DNA of 64,000 nt from CAYGVX01 sp964544285 (GTDB taxonomy: Archaea > Thermoproteota > Bathyarchaeia > Bathyarchaeales > SOJC01), in contig CAZJAQ010000002.1 of assembly GCA_964544285.1 (NCBI GenBank), positions 1-64,000 of the forward strand, in the 5' to 3' direction. The notes beneath the pieces are model-generated. The model was given only the letters and a program-made list of their open reading frames with translations. It did not search any database and was not told the DNA's origin. Of this stretch, positions 41,108-50,137 are shown piece by piece (the stretch's first letter is position 1; every line of letters begins with the position of its first letter). The translations under genes were made by a program, and so were the position numbers.

Positions 41108-43517
41108 AAAGAAAGCTGAAGAGGAACCGCGGATAGGCGTCTACGTGTGCCACTGCGGCTTGAACATAGCGGGAACAGTTAATTGCAAAGAAGTAGCAGA
41201 GTTCGCATCTACCCTTCCCCACGTAGTCGTTGCAAAGGACAACCGTTACACTTGCTCTGACCAAGGTCAAGAACTAATCAAAAACGACATCAGAGAACGC
41301 AACCTAAACCGCGTGGTGGTTGCTTCCTGTTCTCCGCGTCTTCACGAACCTACTTTCCGAAAGGCATGCGAGGAGGCGGGGTTGAACAAGTATCTATTCG
41401 AGATGGCAAACATACGGGAACACTGCAGTTGGGTGCACCTTCACGAAAAAGAGGCTGCGACCGAGAAAGCTAAGGATTTGGTTAGAGCAGCGGTTGCAAA
41501 GGTTGCCCTTCTCGAACCAGCAACCGAAGCCGAAGTCCCCATTCTCAAAAAGGCACTAGTGATAGGCGGCGGAGTGGCAGGCATCCAAGCAGCCCTAGAC
41601 CTAGCAGATACAGGCTACAAAGTGTACTTGGTGGAAAAAGAGCCGAGCATCGGCGGAAGGATGGCACAGATCGACAAAACATTCCCGACGATGGATTGTT
41701 CAATCTGCATTCTCGCACCAAAAATGTCGGACGCTGGACGCCACCCCAACATAGAACTGCTAACTAACAGCGAAGTCCAAGAAGTTAAGGGCTACATAGG
41801 AAACTTCAGAGTAAAAGTGCTCAAAAAGCCAAGATACGTAACACGCGACTGCAGCGCCTGCGGCGACTGTTCAGAAGCATGCCCTGTGACCGCGCCAAAC
41901 GAGTTCGACGTTGGCTTGGCGACTAGAAAAGCTGTCTACACCCCCTTCGCTCAAGCCGTGCCCTCCACTTACATAATAGACCGCGAAATATGCCTCAACA
42001 AAGAAGGCGTCATGGCATGCGACAAGTGCATCAAAGCCTGCGAAAGAGAAGCCATAGACTTCGACATGAAACCCGAAACCCTCGAATTAGAAGTGGGCAC
42101 GATAGTCGTGGCAACAGGCGCCGATGTATGTGACCCATCTGCCTTGCTAAGCTACGGCTACACTCAGCACCCAAACGTAATCACTTCCCTCGAGTTTGAA
42201 AGACTAATCAACGCAGGCGGACCTTCGGGAGGAAACCTCATCCGCCCCAGCGACATGAAAATCCCCGACTCAGTCGCCTTCGTCCAATGCGTAGGCTCGA
42301 GGTCAGAAAAAGGAAAGCCCTATTGTAGCAACGTGTGCTGCATGAACACGATAAAAGACAGCCTCCTAATCAAAGAACACTGGCCCCACGTGAACATCTA
42401 CGTCTTCTACGTGGACATAAGGGCTTTCGGAAAAGGCTTCGAAGACCTCTACAGACGAGCGAAGGAAGAAGGCGTAGTATTCATCCGAGGATTGCCCGCA
42501 GAGGTTTTTGAAGACCGCAAAACCCACAATTTATGGTTGATGGGGGAGAACACGCTTCAGAAAGAACTCTACAGAGTCAACGTGGGCATGGTTATCCTTT
42601 CAGTGGGCATCGAACCCTGCAGAGACAGCGACGTCATCCAACGCCTCTTCACGCTGTCCAGAAGCCCTGACGGATTCTTCATGGAAGCCCATCCAAAGCT
42701 TAGACCCGTCGACGCTCCCACAGGAGGAGTGTTCCTAGCGGGCTGCGCCGAGTCTCCAAAGGACATTAAAGACAGCGTGACTCAAGCGAGCGCTGCAGCA
42801 GCACGCGCGGGCATCCTGATGGCACAGGGAAAAGTAACAGTCGAAGCCATCACACCCAAGCCTATCCCTGAAAACTGCGAGATTTGTGGGCTATGTGCTC
42901 GAGTTTGCCCCTACAATGCCATACGGGTAGACAAGGAACGGAAACTTGTCGAGGTAGTCGAGGCTGCATGCGCTGGATGTGGCACGTGCGGCGCCGAGTG
43001 CCAATTCGAAGCTCTGCACATGCGTCATTTCACGAACTCTCAGATAATGGCTCAAATCGATGCTCTGACGGAAGAGGACGCTGACAAGAAGATAATCGCG
43101 TTCTGCTGCAACTGGTGCGCCTATGCTGGGGCAGACTTCGCAGGTGTCAGCCGAATGCAATACCCGCCAAACGTTCGCATAATCCGAACCATGTGCTCTG
43201 GAAGGGTGTCGCCGAAGTTTGTGGAGCACGCTTTCGCCAGAGGCGCTGGCGCAGTGTTAGTTGCAGGTTGCCATCCGGGAGACTGCCATTACATTAACGC
43301 TAACTATCAGACGCAGAAGAGGGTGGAGCGGTTGTGGAAGAAGATGGAGCGACTTGGAGTTGACAAAGGGAGGCTGCAGCTTCTGTGGGCTTCAGCTGCG
43401 GAAGGAGAGAGAGTTGCCTCCAAGGTACGCGAAATGCAGGCAACCTTGAACAAGCTAACAGCCGAGGAAGTGGAAAAATCAAAGAAAGCCTTTGCAGAGG
43501 AGCAGGGACGGGATTGA
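41097..43517 (+). CDS. hdrA: HdrA-MvhD fusion (heterodisulfide-reductase-like flavoprotein)
   Basis: 806 residues. N-terminal VYVCHCGLNIAG Fe-S region, FAD loop VIGGGVAGIQAALDLAD near 155, HdrA core RMAQIDKTFPTMDCSICILA, Fe-S sites CSACGDCSEACP and, near 600, CEICGLCARVCP and CAGCGTCGAECQ. From about 660 an MvhD domain begins: FCCNWCAYAGAD, MCSGRVSP and GCHPGDCHY. HdrA is the flavin-bifurcating subunit and MvhD links it to an electron donor. No hydrogenase, HdrB or methanogenesis gene is near, so its partners are probably the preceding flavoprotein and Kor. GTG start behind GAGGAGGAG. Confidence 0.93.
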   Translation: MAAEKKAEEEPRIGVYVCHCGLNIAGTVNCKEVAEFASTLPHVVVAKDNRYTCSDQGQELIKNDIRERNLNRVVVASCSPRLHEPTFRKACEEAGLNKYLFEMANIREHCSWVHLHEKEAATEKAKDLVRAAVAKVALLEPATEAEVPILKKALVIGGGVAGIQAALDLADTGYKVYLVEKEPSIGGRMAQIDKTFPTMDCSICILAPKMSDAGRHPNIELLTNSEVQEVKGYIGNFRVKVLKKPRYVTRDCSACGDCSEACPVTAPNEFDVGLATRKAVYTPFAQAVPSTYIIDREICLNKEGVMACDKCIKACEREAIDFDMKPETLELEVGTIVVATGADVCDPSALLSYGYTQHPNVITSLEFERLINAGGPSGGNLIRPSDMKIPDSVAFVQCVGSRSEKGKPYCSNVCCMNTIKDSLLIKEHWPHVNIYVFYVDIRAFGKGFEDLYRRAKEEGVVFIRGLPAEVFEDRKTHNLWLMGENTLQKELYRVNVGMVILSVGIEPCRDSDVIQRLFTLSRSPDGFFMEAHPKLRPVDAPTGGVFLAGCAESPKDIKDSVTQASAAAARAGILMAQGKVTVEAITPKPIPENCEICGLCARVCPYNAIRVDKERKLVEVVEAACAGCGTCGAECQFEALHMRHFTNSQIMAQIDALTEEDADKKIIAFCCNWCAYAGADFAGVSRMQYPPNVRIIRTMCSGRVSPKFVEHAFARGAGAVLVAGCHPGDCHYINANYQTQKRVERLWKKMERLGVDKGRLQLLWASAAEGERVASKVREMQATLNKLTAEEVEKSKKAFAEEQGRD

Positions 43518-43816
43518 TGGTGCCTCAAAAACTTTGGAGAAAACCCCTAGACGCCGACAAAATCAAGACTTCTGAAGCGGAAATCCACATAATACCCGAC
43601 TTGTGCAAGGGCTGCGGCTTCTGCATCGAATTTTGCCCAAAAAAAGTGCTGGAAAAGTCTGACGAGATCAACAAGAAAGGCGCATACCCACCGAAAGTAG
43701 TGGATGAAAGCAAATGCGCTCTCTGCGGCTTCTGCACAGCCATCTGCCCAGAATTCGCGATATTCACGGTAGAAAGGAAAGATAGGAAGGATTGTGACGA
43801 TGGAAGAAAAGAGTAG
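43517..43816 (+). CDS. korD: 2-oxoacid:ferredoxin oxidoreductase, delta (ferredoxin) subunit
   Basis: 99 residues with two 4Fe-4S motifs, CKGCGFCIEFCPKKVL and CALCGFCTAICPEFAI, as in KorD/PorD. The ATG overlaps the hdrA stop (TGATG), so translation is coupled. It passes electrons from the thiamine-diphosphate enzyme to ferredoxin, or possibly straight to HdrA. Confidence 0.92.
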   Translation: MVPQKLWRKPLDADKIKTSEAEIHIIPDLCKGCGFCIEFCPKKVLEKSDEINKKGAYPPKVVDESKCALCGFCTAICPEFAIFTVERKDRKDCDDGRKE

Positions 43817-44960
43817 AGTAGTGCTCACAGGAACGCATTTCATGAGCGGCGACCTTGCATGCGCTGAAGGAGCGATTGCAGCAGGATGTCGCTTCTTCGG
43901 CGGCTACCCCATCACACCTGCCACAGAAATCGCTGAGCGGATGGCGAGGCGACTGCCAGAAGTTGGAGGCGTTTACATTCAGATGGAAGACGAAATCGCT
44001 TCCATCGCTGCTGTCATCGGTGCCTCTTACGCTTGCAAGAAAGCTATGACTGCAACTTCGGGTCCAGGCTTCAGCCTGATGCAGGAGAACATAGGGTTAG
44101 CTGTCATGACTGAGGCGCCCCTAGTTGTTGTGAACATAATGCGTGGTGGTCCCAGCACTGGTCAACCTACGATGCCGGGTCAGCAGGACGTGATGCAGGC
44201 GAAGTGGGGTTCTCATGGCGACTATGAAATAATCGCCCTAACACCTTCGTCAGTCCAAGAGATGTTCGACTTAACTGTTGAAGCCTTCAACTTGGCTGAA
44301 ACCTACCGTGTTCCAGTCATATTGTTGGCTGACGAAATCGTCGGTCACATGTGGGAGCGAGTTAAGATTCCGCCGCTGGAAGAAATCACCATTGTTAATC
44401 GCAATAAGCCGAAAGTACCGCCCAGCGAATATCAGCCCTTCGAGCCTGACGAAAATCTGGTGCCTCCAATGGCTTGCTTCGGGGAAGGCTACCACTTCCA
44501 CGCCACGGGTTTGACGCATGATGAAAAAGGCGAGCCGCAGACGGTAAGCATCGAAGACCAGACAAAACTCGTCAGAAGATTGTGCGACAAGATACGTAAG
44601 AACGCTGATAAAATAACAAAAGTCGAAGAGGTAATGCTCGAAGACGCTGAAGTGGCAGTCATAGCCTACGGCATCGCTTCTCGCGCAGCCCTGAGCGCAG
44701 TACGCAAAGCCAGAGCTGACGGAATAAAAGCTGGGCTCCTACGCTTAATCACTCTCTGGCCCTTCCCAGAAAATCATGTGGCTAAAATCGCTAAGCAAGT
44801 TAAAGCCATAATCGTTCCAGAAATGAATTACGGTCAGCTGGTTCGGGAAGTGGAGCGAGCGGCGAAGGCGACTCCTGTTTCTCTCCTGTCGAAGCTTGGT
44901 GAGGAGCCTCATCGACCCTCAGAAATCGTTGAGGCGATAAGGAGGGCTTTGAATGACTGA
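43800..44960 (+). CDS. korA: 2-oxoacid:ferredoxin oxidoreductase, alpha subunit
   Basis: About 386 residues, the pyrimidine-binding and core-domain subunit: GGYPITPATEIAE, MEDEIASIAAVIGASYA, TATSGPGFSLMQENIG and PTMPGQQDVMQAKWG. The subunit order D-A-B-C is that of archaeal 2-oxoglutarate synthase, so oxoglutarate is the favoured substrate. ATG 43800 has AGGAAGGA upstream; the ORF reaches GTG 43794. Confidence 0.93.
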   Translation: MEEKSRVVLTGTHFMSGDLACAEGAIAAGCRFFGGYPITPATEIAERMARRLPEVGGVYIQMEDEIASIAAVIGASYACKKAMTATSGPGFSLMQENIGLAVMTEAPLVVVNIMRGGPSTGQPTMPGQQDVMQAKWGSHGDYEIIALTPSSVQEMFDLTVEAFNLAETYRVPVILLADEIVGHMWERVKIPPLEEITIVNRNKPKVPPSEYQPFEPDENLVPPMACFGEGYHFHATGLTHDEKGEPQTVSIEDQTKLVRRLCDKIRKNADKITKVEEVMLEDAEVAVIAYGIASRAALSAVRKARADGIKAGLLRLITLWPFPENHVAKIAKQVKAIIVPEMNYGQLVREVERAAKATPVSLLSKLGEEPHRPSEIVEAIRRALND

Positions 44961-45810
44961 GACGGATTTGATGATGCAGCATCCCTTGGCGAAGTATCTG
45001 AGACGGGAAAGAATGCCCCACATCTGGTGTGAGGGCTGCGGAAACGGCATTCTGCTTAACAGCTTTCTCGAGGCTCTCGACGAGCTTAAACTGGACTTGG
45101 ACAAGCTAGTCGTCGTCTCAGGAATCGGATGCATCGGTCGCGCAGCTGGCTACGTCAACGTTGACTCTTTTCACACAACCCACGGCAGAGCCATAGCCTT
45201 CGCTACTGGAGTGAAGCTGGCAAACCCAGAACTACAGGTCGTAGTCATCAGCGGCGACGGCGACCTCTTCGCAATCGGCGGAAACCACTTTATCCATGCC
45301 GCCCGCAGAAACATGGACATCAAGGTTATCTGCGCTAACAACTTCAACTACGGAATGACTGGTGGTCAATATGGTCCAACTACGCCTCTTCAATCGTGGA
45401 CCACCACTACGCCTTACGGGAATATTGAGCATCCTTTCAACCTCGTTCATCTTGCTGCTGCGTCTGGCGCCGTGTACGTTGCTAGGTGGACGACTCTTCA
45501 GGTGAGGAGGCTGAAAAACTCGGTGAAGAAGGCACTGCAGAAGGAAGGCTTCTCTTTTATAGAAGTCATCTCGCCTTGCCCAGAACTCTACGGACGCTAC
45601 AACAAGCTCGGAGCACCAATTGACATAATGAAAGGGTACAAGCTCTTGTCCCAGGTTCAGCGAGGATACGACCCTGCAAAGGCAGACATCACACGAGACC
45701 AAATAATAACAGGCGAATTCGTCGACCTAGAGAAACCAAGCTACGGAAGACTACTCCAAGAAATGACTACTAAACTGCAGGAGAAGCTTAAAGGAGAGAA
45801 AGCCAAATGA
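44953..45810 (+). CDS. korB: 2-oxoacid:ferredoxin oxidoreductase, beta subunit
   Basis: 285 residues, the thiamine-diphosphate subunit. WCEGCGNGILLN opens the protein, VSGIGCIGRAAGYV follows, and ISGDGDLFAIGGNHFIHAAR with NNFNYGMTGGQ gives the GDG-NN cofactor and magnesium motif. It overlaps korA and korC by a few bases. Confidence 0.95.
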   Translation: MTETDLMMQHPLAKYLRRERMPHIWCEGCGNGILLNSFLEALDELKLDLDKLVVVSGIGCIGRAAGYVNVDSFHTTHGRAIAFATGVKLANPELQVVVISGDGDLFAIGGNHFIHAARRNMDIKVICANNFNYGMTGGQYGPTTPLQSWTTTTPYGNIEHPFNLVHLAAASGAVYVARWTTLQVRRLKNSVKKALQKEGFSFIEVISPCPELYGRYNKLGAPIDIMKGYKLLSQVQRGYDPAKADITRDQIITGEFVDLEKPSYGRLLQEMTTKLQEKLKGEKAK

Positions 45811-46376
45811 GAATCGAAATTAGGTTTGCTGGCTTCGGAGGACAGGGCATAATTCGGTCGGGCTTGATAACCGCGATGGCAGCGTGCCTTTACAGTGGCA
45901 AAAACGCCGTGGAAACTCAGTCCTATGGACCGGAGTCACGGGGAGGCAGCTGCAGGTCCGAAGTGGTCATAGCGGACGAAGAGATAGACTTTCCGAAGGT
46001 AGACGAGCCTGACATAGTGATGGTAATGTCCCAAGAAGCTTACCACAAATACGTCAACGACGCGAAGAAGGGTGCGACTATCCTCGTAGACCCCGACATG
46101 GTAACCGACAGAAACGACCCCCCAAACGCAAGGATATACGATGTGCCTGCAACGAAAATCGCCGAAGAAATGGGCAAAACAATAGTAGCCAACGTGGTCA
46201 TGCTCGGCGCCCTAACTGCACTCACCAATATAGTTAGTCCTGAGGCTATGAAGAAAGCCATTCTGCGAAATGTTCCAAAAGGAACTGAAGAACTGAACAC
46301 GACAGCTTTTGAGAAGGGCTACGAGTACGGTCAGTGGCTTCTTAGAACTCGAGGCAAGGGCGAGTCAGCTGTTTAA
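45807..46376 (+). CDS. korC: 2-oxoacid:ferredoxin oxidoreductase, gamma subunit
   Basis: 189 residues beginning RFAGFGGQGIIRSGLI, with TQSYGPESRGGSCRSEVVI and the closing NTTAFEKGYEYG, all typical of KorC. It is the last of the kor genes; its start overlaps the korB stop by four bases. The next flavoprotein gene follows at once and may belong to the same transcript. Confidence 0.94.
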   Translation: MRIEIRFAGFGGQGIIRSGLITAMAACLYSGKNAVETQSYGPESRGGSCRSEVVIADEEIDFPKVDEPDIVMVMSQEAYHKYVNDAKKGATILVDPDMVTDRNDPPNARIYDVPATKIAEEMGKTIVANVVMLGALTALTNIVSPEAMKKAILRNVPKGTEELNTTAFEKGYEYGQWLLRTRGKGESAV

Positions 46377-46388
46377 GTGGATGCCTTG

Positions 46389-46964
46389 ATGAAAGTCTGT
46401 GGAATAGTCGGCAGCCCAAACAAGAAAGGAAACGTCGACCTTCTCGTTTCACAGGTGCTAGAAGGGGCGAAAAGCCGAGAGGCAGAAGTGGAGAAAATAT
46501 ACCTTAATGACCTGCAGATAAAGCCCTGCCAAGACTGCGGCAAAGACCCCAATCCAAAATATTGCTTCTTCAAAGACGACATGGAACAAATCTACAACAC
46601 ACTCGAAGCCTGCGACGCCATCATCTTGGGCTCTCCAGTCTACTTCGACACCGTCAGTGCCCAAGTTAAATTAATGATTGACCGTTCTAACTGTCTGATG
46701 CCATACGTGAGTCTTCCTGATGGAAGTTTCGGGTTTGTTAGAAGGATTAAGAAAAAGAAGAAAGGGGTTTTCATCGCAGTTGCAGGTGCTGAACAAGAAT
46801 TCGAGACAATCTTGAAAACTGTAAAAGGGTTCTTCACGTGGGCTAACGTAGAACTCACCGAAACAATTCTATATCCTCACAGCGACGAAAGCTACGGCGG
46901 GGTCAAGGATGATGAAGGAATAATGAAAAAAGCTTTTCAAGTGGGCGCCAAACTCCTTCAATAG
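46389..46964 (+). CDS. NADPH-dependent FMN reductase / iron-sulfur flavoprotein-like
   Basis: About 191 residues of flavodoxin fold: VCGIVGSPNKKGNVDLLV binds FMN phosphate, CQDCGKDPNPKYC could hold an Fe-S cluster as in archaeal iron-sulfur flavoproteins, and ILGSPVYFDTVSAQ completes the FMN site. It lies 12 bp after korC, so a role as a ferredoxin-linked electron acceptor is likely. ATG 46389 is preferred to GTG 46377. Confidence 0.85.
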   Translation: MKVCGIVGSPNKKGNVDLLVSQVLEGAKSREAEVEKIYLNDLQIKPCQDCGKDPNPKYCFFKDDMEQIYNTLEACDAIILGSPVYFDTVSAQVKLMIDRSNCLMPYVSLPDGSFGFVRRIKKKKKGVFIAVAGAEQEFETILKTVKGFFTWANVELTETILYPHSDESYGGVKDDEGIMKKAFQVGAKLLQ

Positions 46965-46975
46965 GTGAGCAAAAA

Positions 46976-47470
46976 GTGAAAGTAGGCATAATAGCAGACA
47001 CGCATGACAACCTACCCCTCGTCGACAAGGCAATAGAAAGGCTGAACCAAGAAAGAGTGGAGTTGGTGCTTCACGCAGGCGACTACGTTGCGCCCTTCAC
47101 AGTACTGCGTTTTAAACAGTTGAAGGCAAAGCTAATCGGCGTTTTTGGAAACAACGACGGCGACCACGAGCTCTTGAAGAAGCGATTCGCCGACATCAAA
47201 GGGGCTGAGATTCGAGGCGACTTCGCTGAAGTCACGGCTGGCGGCTTGAAAATCGCCTTACTGCACGGCGAAGAGGAGCTTTTACAATCACTCGTGAACA
47301 CTGAGTGTTATGACGTGGTGGTTCATGGACACTTGCACGAGGCGAGAATCTACAAGAAGGGCAAAACAACGGTAATCAACCCTGGAGAGGTATGCGGCTA
47401 CCTGAGTGGAAAACCCACTATAGCCCTCTTAGACACAATGACTCGAGAAGCTAAAATAGTTCGGTTATAG
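46976..47470 (+). CDS. YfcE/MJ0936-type metallophosphoesterase
   Basis: 164 residues with the calcineurin-like order of metal ligands: IADTHDN, LHAGDYV, GNNDGDH, LLHGEEE and VVHGHLHEARI. Members hydrolyse phosphodiesters or nucleotides; the natural substrate is not known. GTG start behind AGGTGA, 11 bp after the flavoprotein. It ends tail-to-tail with the HD-domain gene. Confidence 0.9.
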   Translation: MKVGIIADTHDNLPLVDKAIERLNQERVELVLHAGDYVAPFTVLRFKQLKAKLIGVFGNNDGDHELLKKRFADIKGAEIRGDFAEVTAGGLKIALLHGEEELLQSLVNTECYDVVVHGHLHEARIYKKGKTTVINPGEVCGYLSGKPTIALLDTMTREAKIVRL

Positions 47471-48166
47471 TCAACGAAGTCTCTTTCTTCTTATTCTCTC
47501 TACGGCTTCGTTCACTCCTTCCCACCCTTCGACGGTCTTCGAATGTACGATGTCGAAGGCTTCCTTCGAAGTCAACATGGACAGCTCCTCGCCAGTAGCT
47601 CTTCTTGAGAGATACTTTGCAGCACGTAACACTTCGCCGTTCAGCTGAGAGTCTGCTTGGTCTGCAAGATGGCAGATTAAAGCTTCAACAGTTCTCGGCC
47701 ACATCGGTCCTGCTTCGCCTCCATGGTGAGCGCAGACTATGTGAATCAAGTCCAAGGGGAAGTTTCTTCGAATTAGCTCTGCTGTGACGAGGGTCAGATG
47801 GTCCAAGCGTTCACCGAGGGTTGTAGTGGAATAGCCTTCGCCCTCCGTCTGGTAAGTTAGCGGTTTGAAAATATCATGCAACAAGACGCCAGCCAGCACG
47901 AGGTCGCGGTTCACTTTGCCCCCATACACTTTCTTCGCAACATCGCAAAGCGTCAGGGCAACCTCAACGGTGGCAACTACGTGTTCGATGAAGCCTCCAG
48001 GATAGCTGTGATGCCGCGACAACCCTGCAGGAGAGGTTTCGAGGGGTAACCCCGAATAGACTGCGTCGCCAATCTCGACTCTTGGGTTTTCTACTATTTC
48101 TGCAACTTTCATTCGAAGACCCTTATCCTTTATCAGGTTTATGATGCGTCTTAAGCGAGGGTTCAA
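47471..48166 (-). CDS. HD-domain phosphohydrolase
   Basis: 231 residues. Metal ligands: HHSYPGGFIEHVVAT, the HD pair in LLHDIFKP, and ICAHHGGEAGP with HLADQADSQ. These match archaeal HD proteins that act on nucleotides or RNA ends. The exact substrate is unknown. It is separated by 23 bp from endonuclease V on the same strand. Confidence 0.85.
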   Translation of the reverse strand: MNPRLRRIINLIKDKGLRMKVAEIVENPRVEIGDAVYSGLPLETSPAGLSRHHSYPGGFIEHVVATVEVALTLCDVAKKVYGGKVNRDLVLAGVLLHDIFKPLTYQTEGEGYSTTTLGERLDHLTLVTAELIRRNFPLDLIHIVCAHHGGEAGPMWPRTVEALICHLADQADSQLNGEVLRAAKYLSRRATGEELSMLTSKEAFDIVHSKTVEGWEGVNEAVERIRRKRLR

Positions 48167-48189
48167 AACGTATCCCTTGTCTCTATTAC

Positions 48190-48876
48190 TTACTCGATGT
48201 TTTGAATTTTCCGTTTTTCCTCTTTGGCTAGACCGTGTGCCAAGCGGATGGGCTCTGGAATTCGATGGTTTAAGCTGCAGTGTCTAACTATTTCTATGGC
48301 TCTTTTCAGCGAAACCATGTGCCCAACGCTTACATACACGGGCTTTGCTTCTTTTCTAGTAAGAAGTGCTGCTCCAACGATTTCCTTTTTGTCGGTTATG
48401 GGTGCCCAGCTTTCCTCATTAAATAAGCCAATCTCCCCTATTAACGGGCTCTTTGCGACTCCAATAGTCGGCTTGCCGAGAATGAGTCCTAGGTGGCTGG
48501 CGAACCCCAGTCTGTAAGGATGCATTATCCCCTGCCCGTCGACCAGAAAAACATCTGGATGCAAACGCAACTTTCCGATGGCAGCAACTGTTGGTGGAAT
48601 CTCCCTAAAAGACAATAACGTGGGAATGTATGGAAACTCCGTTTTAACATAAGCTGTTTCCGATTCAATGAAAGAGAGCGAGTCGTAGTCAACGACCGCT
48701 ACAGCGCCGATTGAATGTTTTTTCGTGTACGCGGTGTCTACCCCTGCAACGCGGCGTATTTTCTTTGGAAGGATGTCTCTTCTAACAATGTGTTTGGACG
48801 TTTTGAGCTGGGCGGCGTGAGCTTTCTTGACAGAGAACCACCCTGAAATCTTCTCTTTTTCCAATTTTTGTAACAA
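48190..48876 (-). CDS. nfi: Endonuclease V
   Basis: Cuts near inosine (deaminated adenine) in DNA or RNA. 228 residues: RRVAGVDTAY, with the first catalytic aspartate, FVDGQGIMHPYRLGFASHLG with the second and the DNA-recognition region, and TIGVAKSPLIG. A TTG codon is the only good start (48876). It lies 11 bp downstream of the translin-like gene. Confidence 0.94.
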   Translation of the reverse strand: MLQKLEKEKISGWFSVKKAHAAQLKTSKHIVRRDILPKKIRRVAGVDTAYTKKHSIGAVAVVDYDSLSFIESETAYVKTEFPYIPTLLSFREIPPTVAAIGKLRLHPDVFLVDGQGIMHPYRLGFASHLGLILGKPTIGVAKSPLIGEIGLFNEESWAPITDKKEIVGAALLTRKEAKPVYVSVGHMVSLKRAIEIVRHCSLNHRIPEPIRLAHGLAKEEKRKIQNIE

Positions 48877-48887
48877 GCTGGGCTACC

Positions 48888-49541
48888 CTATTTCTTCTCG
48901 GCTTTCATGGTTTTCTCAAGCCTTTCAATCGAGCGCTCCAGCGAATTCCTGCGCACTTCGATCGTAACGTCTCCGCGGGTGACTTCTATGAGTCGTCTCG
49001 CAACGTCAGTCTTCCGTCTTAGTTCAGAGATGGCGTGTAGCGCCTCATCCATGCTCATAAGCTCGTCGTGGATGCGCTCCATGGTTTCTAGGTTTCTCTC
49101 AGCCTCGTTCACTTTTCCCTCTCTGAGCAAGTCTAGAACCCTGCGCCTGAGTTCGCCAACCACGTCTGCTAATCCCAGCAAATACGAAGTCGAGGGAACA
49201 GCGATCTTCTCAGCAGTGACAAACGTGCCCTTCTCGACTAGGTTTAGAAAGATGTGGGCTTCGGCGTATTCTTGAAAAGCGGAGTCGACGATGCCCGCGT
49301 GGACCAATTCTCGATGAGTTTCGGGGATTGCGTCAAGCTTGCCGAACAGCATCTTTGCGTCGTTGAGCAGTTTCTTTGCTTCTTTGAGCTGTCCTTTGTG
49401 CGCCGAGAAGATTGCTTGTTTAGAGAGGCGTGTTGCCTTCCGCATCGCCTCATAAAGCTCATCCTTAACTTCTTTCCGTTCGCTTAGTTCTCTCTCGATT
49501 TTGTTTAGAATTTTGCTTAGCGACACGTACGTAAACTCCAA
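48888..49541 (-). CDS. Translin-family protein
   Basis: 217 residues, all helical. LSKQAIFSAHKGQLKEAKKL, FQEYAEAHIFLNLVEKG, STSYLLGLADVVGELRRRVLD and NLETMERIHDELMS follow the translin/TRAX order. Archaeal translins form octameric barrels that bind and may cleave RNA or single-stranded DNA. It groups with endonuclease V and the HD protein in a nucleic-acid-processing operon. Confidence 0.9.
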   Translation of the reverse strand: MEFTYVSLSKILNKIERELSERKEVKDELYEAMRKATRLSKQAIFSAHKGQLKEAKKLLNDAKMLFGKLDAIPETHRELVHAGIVDSAFQEYAEAHIFLNLVEKGTFVTAEKIAVPSTSYLLGLADVVGELRRRVLDLLREGKVNEAERNLETMERIHDELMSMDEALHAISELRRKTDVARRLIEVTRGDVTIEVRRNSLERSIERLEKTMKAEKK

Positions 49542-49608
49542 AACTGCTTTTCAAGGGTGATTCACAACGTTATCTTAAAAGGCTTTGCACACGTACCGCA
49601 ATCAATTC

Positions 49609-50082
49609 TTAATCCCTAGGCAAGAACAAAATGCAATGGGGCCACTTCGTTTTCAGTTCACCAAGCCATTTCTCCACGAGTTCCTTCTGCTCCATGCCCG
49701 CGATTTTCGTCAAGTCCTCTCTTATCTTTGGATGACTCTTCTCCAGCGATTCGAAGTTCCTGCATTCCTTGAGCTGGTTGCATTGGCTACAGCGTGCCAC
49801 TTTCTTGTTTTGGGCGCATGTTCTAATCTTACAGGTTTGGTTTCCACCGCCTTTCTGGCATCCAGGACATAGAGGCATGGCTTGTATGGAGGCTAACCCC
49901 TTCATAAACTCTTGAAAATCAAAATTCTTTGGAACCCATTTTTCAAGTTTTTGCTTCTTCGCCATTTCCTCGAATCTCCTTGCCAACTCGACTGTAACAC
50001 CGTTGCCTGCTGGGCAACTGCCGCACCAGATGCCGCAAAAGCCTATTTGATTCTTCACGTTTTCGAAGGCGTCAACTTTCAT
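49609..50082 (-). CDS. DUF3795 Cys-rich protein
   Basis: 157 residues with many cysteines: FCGIWCGSCPAGNG at the start, CPGCQKGGGNQTCKIRTC in the middle and CSQCNQLKEC after it, the DUF3795 pattern. Zinc or Fe-S binding is likely; the function is unknown. It lies 55 bp downstream of the wyosine synthase gene on the same strand. Confidence 0.85.
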   Translation of the reverse strand: MKVDAFENVKNQIGFCGIWCGSCPAGNGVTVELARRFEEMAKKQKLEKWVPKNFDFQEFMKGLASIQAMPLCPGCQKGGGNQTCKIRTCAQNKKVARCSQCNQLKECRNFESLEKSHPKIREDLTKIAGMEQKELVEKWLGELKTKWPHCILFLPRD

Positions 50083-50137
50083 TCTGTGCTTCTCCTAGCT
50101 GTAACGAGTTTTTGTATTCATATTTAAGGAATCTACC

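Noticed and set aside
41097..43517. Possible methanogenic heterodisulfide reductase
   Set aside because: HdrB, hydrogenase and methyl-CoM reductase genes are absent here, so a methanogenic role is not supported.
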